From assembly GCF_024979255.1 (NCBI RefSeq), contig NZ_JANLCN010000002.1, positions 372,001 through 436,000 on the forward strand: 64,000 nt of DNA. The letters are read 5' to 3'. Positions within the stretch are counted from its first letter, which is position 1; each line of letters starts with the position of its first letter. This document shows positions 18,766-28,889 of this stretch, piece by piece. The DNA comes from Herbiconiux moechotypicola. GTDB lineage: Bacteria; Actinomycetota; Actinomycetes; Actinomycetales; Microbacteriaceae. A program made the translations under genes and the position numbers. A model generated the notes under the pieces. That model was given only the letters and a program-made list of their open reading frames with translations. It was not told the origin of the DNA and did not search any database.

Positions 18766-19744
18766 CCAGGACTGGTTCGACAAAGACTTCTACAAGACGC
18801 TCGGGGTGTCGAAAGACATCTCCGACGCCGACCTGAAGAAGGCGTACCGCAAGCTCGCGCGCAAGTACCACCCCGACTCGAACCAGGGCGACGCCACCGC
18901 CGAGGCCAAGTTCAAGGAGATCAGCGAGGCCTACTCGGTGCTCTCCGACGCCGAGGAGCGCAAGGAGTACGACCAGATCCGCGCCATGGGCTCCGGGGCC
19001 CGGTTCACCTCGGGTGGTTCGGGCCAGGGTGGCGGCTTCGAAGACGTCTTCGGCGGTATGTTCGGCGGTGGTGGCGGCGGGGCTCGCGGCGCGAGCTACA
19101 GCTACCAGCAGGCGCCCGGCGGCTTCGACGACATCCTGGGCGGCATGTTCGGCCGTGGAGGCGGGCGTGGGGGCTTCGGCGCCTACGGCCCCACCCGGGG
19201 CCGCGACGTCACGGCGCGCACCACCATCGACTTCGTCACGGCGGTGAAGGGCGACACCATCCGCCTGCAGACCTCCGACGGCAAGCCGATCACCGTGAAG
19301 ATCCCCGCGGGGGTCGCCGACCAGCAGAAGATCAAGCTGCGCGGCAAGGGCGAGCCCTCGCCCGACGGCGGCGAGGCCGGAGACATCGTGCTCACCGTCA
19401 CCGTGCGCAAGCACCCGGTGTTCGAGCGCGACGGTCTCAACCTGCGGGTCAACGTGCCGGTCACCTTCGTCGAGGCCACCCTCGGCGCCACCATCGAGGT
19501 GCCCACCCTCGGCGGCAACCCGGTCAAGCTCAAGGTCGCGGCGGGCACCCCCTCGGGGCGCGTGCTGCGGGTCAAGGGCCGCGGGGTCGAGTCCTCCAAG
19601 GGCAAGGGCGACCTGCTCGCGGTGGTGCAGGTGGCGGTGCCCTCGCACCTCACCAGTGAGCAGCGCGAGGCCCTCGAGGCGTTCCACGCCGTGGAGACCG
19701 ACGAGAACCCGCGCACCGAACTCCTCGCCAAGGCGAGGGAGTGA
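18758..19744 (+). CDS. dnaJ: DnaJ co-chaperone lacking the zinc-finger domain
   Basis: Hsp40 that delivers clients to DnaK and stimulates its ATPase. The J domain (residues 8-75) carries the HPD motif in KYHPDSNQG. It is followed by a long Gly/Phe-rich segment with GGFEDVFGGMFGG and GGFDDILGGMFGRG repeats and two C-terminal beta domains (RGRDVTARTTIDF onward). None of the four CxxCxGxG zinc modules of class A DnaJ is present, so this is a class B (CbpA-type) protein of 328 aa standing in the dnaK operon. It overlaps grpE by 8 bases. A strong terminator follows. Confidence 0.93.
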   Translation: MASQDWFDKDFYKTLGVSKDISDADLKKAYRKLARKYHPDSNQGDATAEAKFKEISEAYSVLSDAEERKEYDQIRAMGSGARFTSGGSGQGGGFEDVFGGMFGGGGGGARGASYSYQQAPGGFDDILGGMFGRGGGRGGFGAYGPTRGRDVTARTTIDFVTAVKGDTIRLQTSDGKPITVKIPAGVADQQKIKLRGKGEPSPDGGEAGDIVLTVTVRKHPVFERDGLNLRVNVPVTFVEATLGATIEVPTLGGNPVKLKVAAGTPSGRVLRVKGRGVESSKGKGDLLAVVQVAVPSHLTSEQREALEAFHAVETDENPRTELLAKARE

Positions 19745-19749
19745 CCTCA

Positions 19750-19788
19750 CGGGCCGGATGCGCGGGGCTGGCTCCCGCATCCGGCCCG
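19750..19788 (+). terminator. Strong hairpin terminator between dnaJ and hspR
   Basis: Perfect 13-bp arms CGGGCCGGATGCG (19750-19762) and CGCATCCGGCCCG (19776-19788) with a 13-base loop, followed by the T-rich CCTCTTCTTC. It begins six bases after the dnaJ stop. Confidence 0.85.
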
Positions 19789-19858
19789 CCTCTTCTTCAT
19801 CACCCACTGATTTCTGTACCCACCGACCACCTCGACACCCTGATTGGAGCCCCCGGCG

Positions 19859-20299
19859 ATGGACGACGTCGACGAGAACTCGCCGCTGTTCGCCATCGCC
19901 GTGGCGGCCGAGCTGGCGGGCATGCACCCCCAGACCCTGCGGCAGTACGACCGCATCGGGCTGGTCAGCCCCACGCGCACGGCGGGCAAGTCACGGCGCT
20001 ATTCCATGCGCGACGTGGTGCAGCTGCGCGAGGTGGCCCGGCTGTCGTCGGAGGGGGTGTCGCTCGAGGGGATCGCGCGCATCCTGCAGCTCGAGAACCA
20101 GGTGGCGGGGCTCGCCGCGCGGGTACGCGAGCTCGAGTCGGCGCTCGCCGAAGAGGTGCTCAACCGGCCCGGCCGGCGCGTGTTCGCGGCCGGCATCGAG
20201 GGCGAGGTCATCTCGCTCAAGCACGGCACGCGCACGCAGCGCCGCACCGAGGTCGTGGTGTGGAAGCCGGGTACGGGCCGGCGGCCGATCGACTCGTAA
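19859..20299 (+). CDS. hspR: Heat-shock repressor HspR (MerR family)
   Basis: MerR-type repressor of 146 aa. The winged HTH is FAIAVAAELAGMHPQTLRQY then DRIGLVSPTRTAGKSRRYSM, the HspR-specific form, followed by a coiled coil (LQLENQVAGLAARVRELESA). It represses dnaK and clpB by binding HAIR repeats with DnaK as co-repressor (known family mechanism); three such repeats are seen here. The ATG at 19859 is chosen with a GGAG 9 bases upstream; a TTG 15 bases earlier in frame is less likely. It is separated from dnaJ by a terminator-like hairpin, so it may be expressed partly independently. Confidence 0.95.
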   Translation: MDDVDENSPLFAIAVAAELAGMHPQTLRQYDRIGLVSPTRTAGKSRRYSMRDVVQLREVARLSSEGVSLEGIARILQLENQVAGLAARVRELESALAEEVLNRPGRRVFAAGIEGEVISLKHGTRTQRRTEVVVWKPGTGRRPIDS

Positions 20300-20338
20300 G
20301 CGCTTGACTTCTGAGAAATCCTCCGTCACTCTGAACGG

Positions 20339-20875
20339 GTGACGAATTCTCACCCGAAGCGGCGCGCCCGCCTGCTCGCGGGCGCGGTCATCGGTCTCCT
20401 GGTGGCGGTGCCGCTCCCGGCGCTCATGGTGACCTACACCCTCGTCGGCTACGCGACGTTCGAGGCGCTGCAGGTGCCATTCACCGTGTTCGCGCTCGTG
20501 GCCCTGGTGGCGGCGGTGCCGCTCGGTACCCTGATCCTCGGGCGGGCAGGCACCGCCCGCCCGCTCCTCGTGGCCGCAGTCGCCTTCGCCATCACCCTCG
20601 CGGCCTTCTGCCTCATCGGTGCGGTGATGGTCGCCGTCATCGTCTTCGTCACCCTTGTCGCCCTGGGTCTGCTGTGGTCGGCCGAAGTGCTCGAGCCCGC
20701 GGTGTGGGTCGCAGCGCTCATCGTGCTGCTCGGCACCCTCCCGGTCGCCATGAGCAGCACGGCGGCCCTGGCCCGAGCCACCGACCGCCGCGCCCGCCGG
20801 CGGGTGCTCGAGGCAACACCCGTCGTCTCCGAGCCGGCGGCCGCCCCGCCACTCCCGCAACGGGCCGCACCGTGA
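20339..20875 (+). CDS. Small integral membrane protein, paralog 1 of 3
   Basis: A 178-aa protein starting with GTG and with four to five hydrophobic segments (LLAGAVIGLLVAVPLPALMV; VPFTVFALVALVAAVPLGTL; LLVAAVAFAITLAAFCLIGA; AVWVAALIVLLGTLPVAMS) and an Arg-rich, then Pro-rich, cytoplasmic tail. It aligns along its length with the next gene and with the broken third copy, so the three come from tandem duplication. I recognise no family. No ribosome site precedes the GTG, so a leaderless message is possible. Confidence 0.7.
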   Translation: MTNSHPKRRARLLAGAVIGLLVAVPLPALMVTYTLVGYATFEALQVPFTVFALVALVAAVPLGTLILGRAGTARPLLVAAVAFAITLAAFCLIGAVMVAVIVFVTLVALGLLWSAEVLEPAVWVAALIVLLGTLPVAMSSTAALARATDRRARRRVLEATPVVSEPAAAPPLPQRAAP

Positions 20876-21393
20876 GCGAGGGCCCGCACACGCTGCCGCG
20901 CGAGCGGGCCATCCGCCGGCTGGCGGGCCTCGTGCTCGGCCTGCTCGTCTCTGCGCCCATCGTGTTCGCCACTGTCGTCGCGAGCAGCTTCGGTGAGAGC
21001 ATGATCGCGGCGCTCGAGACCCCGTTCGTCGTGTTCGGGGTGGGGGCGGTGGCTGTGGCGGTACCCCTCACCGGGATGCTGCTCCGCGCATCCCACGCTC
21101 AGCGCCCCTTCGCCGCCGCGGCTGCCTCCTTCGGCATCGTGCTCGTCGCGGCCGCGCTCCTCGCGCTCGCCGCGGCCGCCCTCGTGGCCGGCAGCACCGT
21201 CTTCACCATGCTGGTGTGCTGGGCGCCCGAATGCTTCCGCGCCGCCGTCTGGGTCCCTTCCCTCCTCGCCGTCGCCGGCACCCTCACCACGAGCATCCCC
21301 GTCACCCCCGCCCTCGCCCGACGCCTCACCCGCCCCGGCGGTCCACGGGGCACTGAGCCGCCGCCCGCCGCCGCCCGCGGGCCACTCATCTGA
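20872..21393 (+). CDS. Small integral membrane protein, paralog 2 of 3
   Basis: A 173-aa membrane protein with the same plan as the preceding gene: RLAGLVLGLLVSAPI, ALETPFVVFGVGAVAVAVPL, QRPFAAAAASFGIVLVAAAL and AAVWVPSLLAVAGTLTTSIP match paralog 1 segment by segment. The GTG overlaps the preceding stop (GTGA), and its own stop overlaps the third copy's ATG (TGATG), so the three were a single translational unit. Function unknown. Confidence 0.7.
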   Translation: MSEGPHTLPRERAIRRLAGLVLGLLVSAPIVFATVVASSFGESMIAALETPFVVFGVGAVAVAVPLTGMLLRASHAQRPFAAAAASFGIVLVAAALLALAAAALVAGSTVFTMLVCWAPECFRAAVWVPSLLAVAGTLTTSIPVTPALARRLTRPGGPRGTEPPPAAARGPLI

Positions 21394-21870
21394 TGCCGGG
21401 CGGCACGCGCCGGTGGTCAGCTCCACGCCCTGCCGGCTGGGCGGGCCTGATCATCGGACTCGCGACGGGGCTCTTCTGGATGCTCGCCGGGCTCGCTGTC
21501 TCGCAGACCCTGGCCCTGACCACGCTCTCCGCAACCGTCGTCGGCGTCGTCGTTCTGGCGCTAGCCGTCGTGCCGGCCTCCTTAGTTGCTACGTCGTGCG
21601 GGTGCGCCGGCTCCCGTGCTCGCACTGCTGGCACTCGGCGCCACCGCTCTGATCGTGTCCACCGTCGCCGCGACCTTCGGCTCGGTGGCGTTCGTCATCG
21701 TGATGCTCGTGCTCGCACCCTTCCGGGTCGACCTGACGACGAGCGTCTACCTCGCCTCGACGCTCTGGGCGACGATCGCGAGCGGCGCGGGAGTCGCCCT
21801 GGTCGGCTGGGCCTTCGTCGAGGTACGGGTGGGCCGCCCACAATCGCCGCCGCAATCCTTGCGCATCTGA
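21393..21870 (+). pseudogene. Frameshifted third copy of the small membrane protein family
   Basis: The N-terminal part reads from ATG 21393 (GWAGLIIGLATGLFWMLAGL, VVVLALAVVPASL). After about 21585 the homology continues one frame over (RRAGAPAPVLALLALGATAL, VAATFGSVAFVIVMLVLAPF, STLWATIASGAGVALVGWAF) to a TGA at 21868. The two halves together align with paralogs 1 and 2, so a +1 shift or single-base indel near TTAGTTG interrupts the gene. The 5' frame stays open and runs into the methyltransferase, so a fused read-through protein of 542 aa is formally possible but unlikely. It is a pseudogene, a sequencing error or, less likely, a programmed shift. Confidence 0.7.
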
Positions 21871-21887
21871 GCGACTACGGTGGAGGG

Positions 21888-23021
21888 GTGCCAGAGTTCT
21901 CGTTCGATGCGCTCCGGCGGTTCCCCGACGTCGAGGCCGAGAACCTGTTCGCCTCCGACGCGGCCGACCGGCTGCTGCTCGACGAAGCTGCACCAGCGCT
22001 CGAAGCCACCGTGGCCCACCCCGGCCGGGTGGTGGTCATCGGCGACGACTACGGGGCCCTCACGCTCGCCGCCGCCGCGGTCATCGGCGTCGACGGCATC
22101 CGCGTGCACCAGGATCCGCTCTCGGGCGAGCGTGCGCTCGACGCCAATGCCCGCCGCCTGGGCGGCGACAGCCTGGTGGGCCGCTACCGCCACCTCCCCC
22201 TCGGCCGTGAACTGCTCGAAGGGGCCACCGTCGTGCTGCTGCGACTGCCCCGCGGTCTCGCCGAGCTCGACGCTCAGGCACGCGCCATCGCCGCCTGGGC
22301 CGAGCCGGGCGTGGTCGTCTACGCCGCCGGCCGGGTGAAGCACATGACCATCGCCATGAACGAGGTGCTCGGCCGCTCCTTCGGCACCGTCGGTGCCACC
22401 CTCGCGCGCCAGAAGTCGCGGGTGCTGGTGGCCTCGGCCCCGCGCGAGGGCGTGCTGCCCGCCGAACCCGAGTGCGAGACGCATCCGGAGGCCGGCCTCA
22501 CCCTCTGCGCCGTTCCCGGCGCCTTCGCCGGGGCCAAGCTCGACATCGGCACCCGCTTCCTCCTCGAACACCTCGAGGGCGCGAATCCGGATGCGCGGGT
22601 CGCCGTCGACCTCGGCTGCGGCACCGGGGCGCTCGCGGTCCGCCTCGCTCGCACGCGCCCCGAGCTGCGCGTGATCGCCACCGATCAGTCGGCGGCGGCG
22701 GTCGACTCGACCCGGCTCACCGCCTCGGCGAACGGTGTCGAGCTCGAGGTGGTGCGTGACGACGCGCTGAGCGGCTTCGAGCCCGGCTCCGCCGACCTCG
22801 TGCTGCTCAACCCGCCCTTCCATGTCGGTTCCACCGTCCACGCCGGCATCGCGCTCAAGCTGTTCGAGGCCGCCGGCCGCGTGCTCGCCTCGGGCGGCGA
22901 GCTGTGGACGGTCTTCAACTCGCACCTGGCGTACCGTGCGGCCCTGTTGCGAGCGGTCGGCCCCACCCGTCAGGTCGCGCGCAACGCCAAGTTCACGGTG
23001 ATGGCCTCCACGCGCCGCTGA
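21888..23021 (+). CDS. RlmG/RsmC-type rRNA guanine-N2 methyltransferase
   Basis: A 377-aa SAM-dependent methyltransferase with the duplicated RlmG/RsmC layout: a degenerate N-terminal Rossmann domain (VVVIGDDYGALTLAAAAVIG) and a C-terminal catalytic domain with SAM motif AVDLGCGTGALAVRLAR and the NPPF active-site motif in VLLNPPFHVGS. Such enzymes modify a guanine of 23S or 16S rRNA. The length equals E. coli RlmG. The GTG at 21888 is chosen because the family N-terminus (FSFDALRRFPDVEAENLFAS) begins there; GGAGG is only one base away, too close for normal use, so a leaderless start with TACGGT as -10 is possible. It converges with the next gene, overlapping 29 bases. Confidence 0.82.
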   Translation: MPEFSFDALRRFPDVEAENLFASDAADRLLLDEAAPALEATVAHPGRVVVIGDDYGALTLAAAAVIGVDGIRVHQDPLSGERALDANARRLGGDSLVGRYRHLPLGRELLEGATVVLLRLPRGLAELDAQARAIAAWAEPGVVVYAAGRVKHMTIAMNEVLGRSFGTVGATLARQKSRVLVASAPREGVLPAEPECETHPEAGLTLCAVPGAFAGAKLDIGTRFLLEHLEGANPDARVAVDLGCGTGALAVRLARTRPELRVIATDQSAAAVDSTRLTASANGVELEVVRDDALSGFEPGSADLVLLNPPFHVGSTVHAGIALKLFEAAGRVLASGGELWTVFNSHLAYRAALLRAVGPTRQVARNAKFTVMASTRR

Positions 23022-24486
23022 GCGCGGTGGTGCGTGCTCGCACGCCGCGCTTCAGCGCCCCCTCGGCGAGCAGCAGCAGGGTGGCCAGCCCCACGAGGGT
23101 CGCGCCGATCACGATCGACGGGATGCGCGCATCCCCGGCGACGCGGGGAACCAGGTCGAATGGCTCGGCGAGTCCGATCAGCATGAAGAACGCCGTGGAG
23201 TAGACCGCGGTGCGCACGCTCCACAGCTGCCGCACGCCGGCGACGCCGAGCAGCGTGAGGAGCCAGAGGCCGTACCACGGGTGGATGACCGGCGACAGCG
23301 CCACCACCGCGGTGAACACGGCGAGCAGCAGCCAGAGCGGCTCGGCGGTGCGCCGCGCCGTCACGAGCCAGGTCGCCACCCCGGCGCCTACCAGCAGCAG
23401 CGCCACCTTCACCACCGTCTGCACGAGCTCGCCGTCGAGGCCGAGACCGTTCGCGAGGCCACCGACCCCCATGCCCAGGATGTTCGCCGGCGCGTACCAC
23501 GACGACACCGCGGTCGGGGTGGTCAGCGCGAGCAGCCACCCTGTGCCCACGCCGATGCTCCAGCCGAGCACCACCACCGAGCCGATACCGACCGCGGCGA
23601 CCGCCAGCCAGCGCCGCACGATCATCCCCCAACCCGCTGCGCTACCCGCCCAGATCAGTCCGATGACGGGAAGCGCCACCACCGCGATCGGCTTGACGCC
23701 GATGGCCACGGCCACGAGCAGGGCGCCGAGCACCGGGCGGTCGCGCAGGGCGTAGTAGACGCCGGCGAGCACGAACCCGAGCATGATCGAGTCGTTGTGG
23801 CCGGCGACCACGAAGTTCATGAGCACGAGCGGGCTCGCGGCTACCAGCCACAGCGTCACCGCGCCGTCGCCGCCGCGGAGCCGTGCCAGCCGCCACGCGT
23901 AGACCGCCATCAGGGCCAGACCCGCGGCGGCGAGCATCCGGAACACCATGACGGCCACCTCGGTCGGCAGCGCGTCGGTGCTGAGCACGACGGCTCGTTC
24001 TAGCCACACGAACACGGGGCCGTAGGGCGTGGGGGTGTCGGCCCACAACGGGTCGACGCCGATGCCGAACCAGCCGGCCAGATCGGCCATGCCCGTCGTG
24101 TAGGGGTCGAGGCCCGCGGCCATGAGCCGGCCCTGGCCCACGTAGGCGAACATGTCGCGGCTGAACAGGGGGAGGGTGAACAGGAGCGGCGCGGCCCAGG
24201 CGGCCGCCGACCCCGCGACATGGGCGGGGGTGGGGCGCCGCCGCGAGCGGTCGAGCAGCGCGAGGCCGAGTGCGAGCCAGGCGGTGAAGAGCAGGAGTGC
24301 GCCGGCGACCACGAGCAGGCCGAACACCGTCACGCTCGCGCGGGTGCTGCGCAGCGCCTCCAGCGGGGCGATCGCGTTGAGCAGTGACGACGGGCCGATC
24401 CAGCCGACTCCGTACGAGCCGGCGAGCAGGCACAGCGACCCCGCCAGTCCCACCAGCAGGCGGAGGCGGGAAGGGATGACCGGCAC
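22993..24486 (-). CDS. GT-C mannosyltransferase, MptA/MptB family
   Basis: Polytopic membrane glycosyltransferase (497 aa, about 12 or more hydrophobic segments) that would use polyprenyl-phospho-mannose to elongate an alpha-1,6-mannan core of lipoglycans. The family signature LFSRDMFAYVGQGRLMAAGL and DPYTTG is present, followed by TPTPYGPVFVWLERAVV. The GTG at 24486 (V-P-V-I-P-S-R) is chosen; the TTG at 24549 would add 21 Arg-rich residues that fall in the clpB-side regulatory gap. The donor and acceptor are inferred from the family. Confidence 0.82.
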   Translation of the reverse strand: MPVIPSRLRLLVGLAGSLCLLAGSYGVGWIGPSSLLNAIAPLEALRSTRASVTVFGLLVVAGALLLFTAWLALGLALLDRSRRRPTPAHVAGSAAAWAAPLLFTLPLFSRDMFAYVGQGRLMAAGLDPYTTGMADLAGWFGIGVDPLWADTPTPYGPVFVWLERAVVLSTDALPTEVAVMVFRMLAAAGLALMAVYAWRLARLRGGDGAVTLWLVAASPLVLMNFVVAGHNDSIMLGFVLAGVYYALRDRPVLGALLVAVAIGVKPIAVVALPVIGLIWAGSAAGWGMIVRRWLAVAAVGIGSVVVLGWSIGVGTGWLLALTTPTAVSSWYAPANILGMGVGGLANGLGLDGELVQTVVKVALLLVGAGVATWLVTARRTAEPLWLLLAVFTAVVALSPVIHPWYGLWLLTLLGVAGVRQLWSVRTAVYSTAFFMLIGLAEPFDLVPRVAGDARIPSIVIGATLVGLATLLLLAEGALKRGVRARTTALSGAWRPSP

Positions 24487-24566
24487 GGTTCCGTTCCTAC
24501 CACGGTCGAATGAACGCCGGTCGAACGTTCGGCACCCACTAGTGCGCAAAGGTCGCTCGTGCTAAA

Positions 24567-24587
24567 GTTGAGTCATATCCACTCAAG
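24567..24587. promoter_or_regulatory. HspR inverted repeat (HAIR), clpB promoter
   Basis: GTTGAGT-N7-ACTCAAG differs from the consensus CTTGAGT-N7-ACTCAAG by one base. It is the best of the three HAIR sites in the window and lies 36 bases upstream of clpB. Confidence 0.92.
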
Positions 24588-24623
24588 TTTCGAGAACCGA
24601 GAAAGAGAGAAGACTTCACCGAG

Positions 24624-26775
<2,152 letters not shown>

Positions 26776-26777
<2 letters not shown>

Positions 26778-26861
26778 GTAGAAAGTACTCGGGTGCGATG
26801 CGCTCACCCCTGAGGCATCCTCCCAACAGTCGGACCGCCACTCTGCGGCCGGCTGTTGGGA
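26776..26861 (+). other. Stacked hairpins in the clpB-CWB2 intergenic region
   Basis: Three inverted repeats follow one another: GAGTA/TACTC (26776-26790), GGGTG/CACCC (26791-26809) and the largest, TCCCAACAG (26821-26829) with CTGTTGGGA (26853-26861), whose 23-base interior holds CCGC/GCGG. The last arm covers GGGAGAG, the ribosome site of the next gene (ATG 26868). The first two may terminate clpB transcription; the third could mask the ribosome site. Confidence 0.55.
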
Positions 26862-26867
26862 GAGATC

Positions 26868-28799
26868 ATGAGCCGGACACTCTGGCGAACACTGCTCGCG
26901 TCGACGGTGGTCGCCGCGGTGGGGTCGGTCGGCGCCCTCGTGGTGCCGACATCCGTGTCGGCCGAAGAGGCGCGACTCGGGCCCATCGATCCCGGGTCAC
27001 GACTCGTGGAGTTCGACCTGCCCAACACCTCGAGCCTCCCGACCGACATCGAAGCGGGTGCCGACGGGTCGGTGTGGGTGTCGATGTTCGCCGAGAAGGC
27101 CGTCGTGCATCTCGACCGCGACGGGAGGCTGATCGCGAAGGCGCCGCTCACGGGGATGGTGACATCGCTGGCCACAGATCATGAGGGCGGCGTCTGGGGT
27201 GTCGAGCTCCTCGCGAACTACATCGTGCACGTCACCGCCGATCATCTGGCTATCGAGTACACGCTCCGACCGGACGGCGCGTTTCCCACCGGCATCTGGG
27301 ACGGGGGTGATCAGGTCTACTTCACCCAACCCGGCGCGGGCGGCATCGGTATCCTCACCGAGTCCACGGGCACCATCACGGAACACCCGATCGCGGGCTC
27401 GGTCACACCGAGCGGGATCAGCGGTCTGGACGACCAGGTGTGGGTGACAGATCCCAATGCCGAACGTGTCTGGATGCTGGACCGCGCGGGTGCCGTGCTG
27501 CCGGGTGGACCGAGGTCCGAGGCATACCTCGAGGCTCGGCTGACCGGCATCGAGTCCGGCCAGCCGAAGGCCATCTACTACACAGAACGATCTGCGGGTC
27601 TCGTTACCTCCGCCTCGAGAACTGCGCTGTTCAACGCTCGCGGATCGCTGAAGGGGATCGTCCAGATCGGCGGCACCTTCTGGTCTGCCGATGCCGTCTC
27701 CAACACGATCCTCTATCTCGGCTCACGAAATTGGGGCGAGTACGTGCTGCCCTCTCCGAACAGCGGCATCACCGCTCTGACGGTCACTGAAGGTCGATTC
27801 CTCTGGGCCCTCGAGAAACGCACCGGTCGGTTGGCCCGTCTCGACACGCTAGTCGGAGTCGAGATGATGCGGAAGGGTGGAACTGATCGGTACGAGGCCG
27901 CATCGGTCATCGGGGAAGATGACCTGGCAGCGTCTGGAACGGCGTATCTGGTCAGCGGGGAGAAGTTCGCCGACGCCCTGAGTGCCGGTGCGACGGCAGC
28001 CGCCGAGGGAGCTCCGATCCTGCTCACCCGCGGCACCGAACTGCCCGCTGTCGTTCGGGCCCAGTTGTCTCGACTCAAGCCGAGAAAGATCGTGGTGGTC
28101 GGCGGGCCGTCGTCCGTGTCCGAGGGGGTGCTCGCAGCGGTCCGGGCCGCGGTGCCCGGTGCTGATCTCACCCGTGTCTCAGGAGCGGATCGTTACGAGG
28201 TCTCTCGCACGCTCGTGCGCTCGATGGACCTGCCCGACGGAGATGTTGGACTCTACCTGGCCAACGGCCAGAACTACCCCGATGCACTCTCGAGCACACC
28301 GGCTGCGGTGCATCTGGGCACAGGAGTGTTGCTGATCGACGGCTCCAAGCCGTTGCTCTCAGATGCCGATCTCGCAATCGTGAAGTCGAGGGTCACCAGA
28401 GGCAAATACGTCAAGATCGTCGGAGGGGAACTCTCGGTGAGTTCTGGAATCGAGGCCCAACTACGGGGCGTTGTACTGGTACAACGAATTGCAGGTCCCG
28501 ATCGCTACGCCGTCTCTGCCGCAGTCAACGAGGATGCATTCGATGAGGCGGGCCTCCACTCGCTTTCACCGAGTTCCGGCTCGAGTGCGTACCTCGCCAG
28601 CGGCGAGAACTTTCCGGATGCGCTTGCCGGTGGGGCCGCTGCGGCGATCAGCGACTCGCCTCTCTTCCTCGCCCGCCGGGCGTGCGTACCCGAAGCGGCA
28701 CTCGAGCGGATCGCATCCCAGGGTGTTGAACTCGGTGTCATTCTCGGGGGCGTGAACACCCTCAGCGAGCGGATAGAGTCACTCACCTCGTGCGGGTGA
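26868..28799 (+). CDS. Secreted beta-propeller protein with cell-wall-binding repeats (CWB2)
   Basis: A 643-aa exported protein. The signal peptide LWRTLLASTVVAAVGSVGAL is followed by a Vgb/streptogramin-lyase-like propeller, residues about 35-325, with repeated blades such as LPTDIEAGADGSVWVSMFAE and TPSGISGLDDQVWVTDP. The C-terminal 310 residues hold three CWB2 (PF04122) repeats, each with a G-x-DRY opening and a YLANGQNYPDAL-type core. CWB2 repeats attach proteins to the cell surface polymer. Enzymatic lyase activity is not expected from propellers of this kind. Base composition is visibly less GC-rich than in its neighbours, with more A/T-ending codons, hinting at different history. Confidence 0.88.
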   Translation: MSRTLWRTLLASTVVAAVGSVGALVVPTSVSAEEARLGPIDPGSRLVEFDLPNTSSLPTDIEAGADGSVWVSMFAEKAVVHLDRDGRLIAKAPLTGMVTSLATDHEGGVWGVELLANYIVHVTADHLAIEYTLRPDGAFPTGIWDGGDQVYFTQPGAGGIGILTESTGTITEHPIAGSVTPSGISGLDDQVWVTDPNAERVWMLDRAGAVLPGGPRSEAYLEARLTGIESGQPKAIYYTERSAGLVTSASRTALFNARGSLKGIVQIGGTFWSADAVSNTILYLGSRNWGEYVLPSPNSGITALTVTEGRFLWALEKRTGRLARLDTLVGVEMMRKGGTDRYEAASVIGEDDLAASGTAYLVSGEKFADALSAGATAAAEGAPILLTRGTELPAVVRAQLSRLKPRKIVVVGGPSSVSEGVLAAVRAAVPGADLTRVSGADRYEVSRTLVRSMDLPDGDVGLYLANGQNYPDALSSTPAAVHLGTGVLLIDGSKPLLSDADLAIVKSRVTRGKYVKIVGGELSVSSGIEAQLRGVVLVQRIAGPDRYAVSAAVNEDAFDEAGLHSLSPSSGSSAYLASGENFPDALAGGAAAAISDSPLFLARRACVPEAALERIASQGVELGVILGGVNTLSERIESLTSCG

Positions 28800-28813
28800 T
28801 CGGACTGTGCGAA

Positions 28814-28846
28814 GAAGGCGCCGTCCCCTGACGGGGCGGCGCCTTC
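28814..28846 (+). terminator. Hairpin terminator after the CWB2 gene
   Basis: Perfect 10-bp arms GAAGGCGCCG and CGGCGCCTTC with a 13-base GC-rich loop that can pair further (CCCC/GGGG), starting 15 bases after the stop. It lies between convergent genes and could serve both strands. Confidence 0.75.
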
Positions 28847-28889
28847 TGTCATGTGGCCCGCGGATCTCCGTGTGCCCGTGTGTGCCGAC

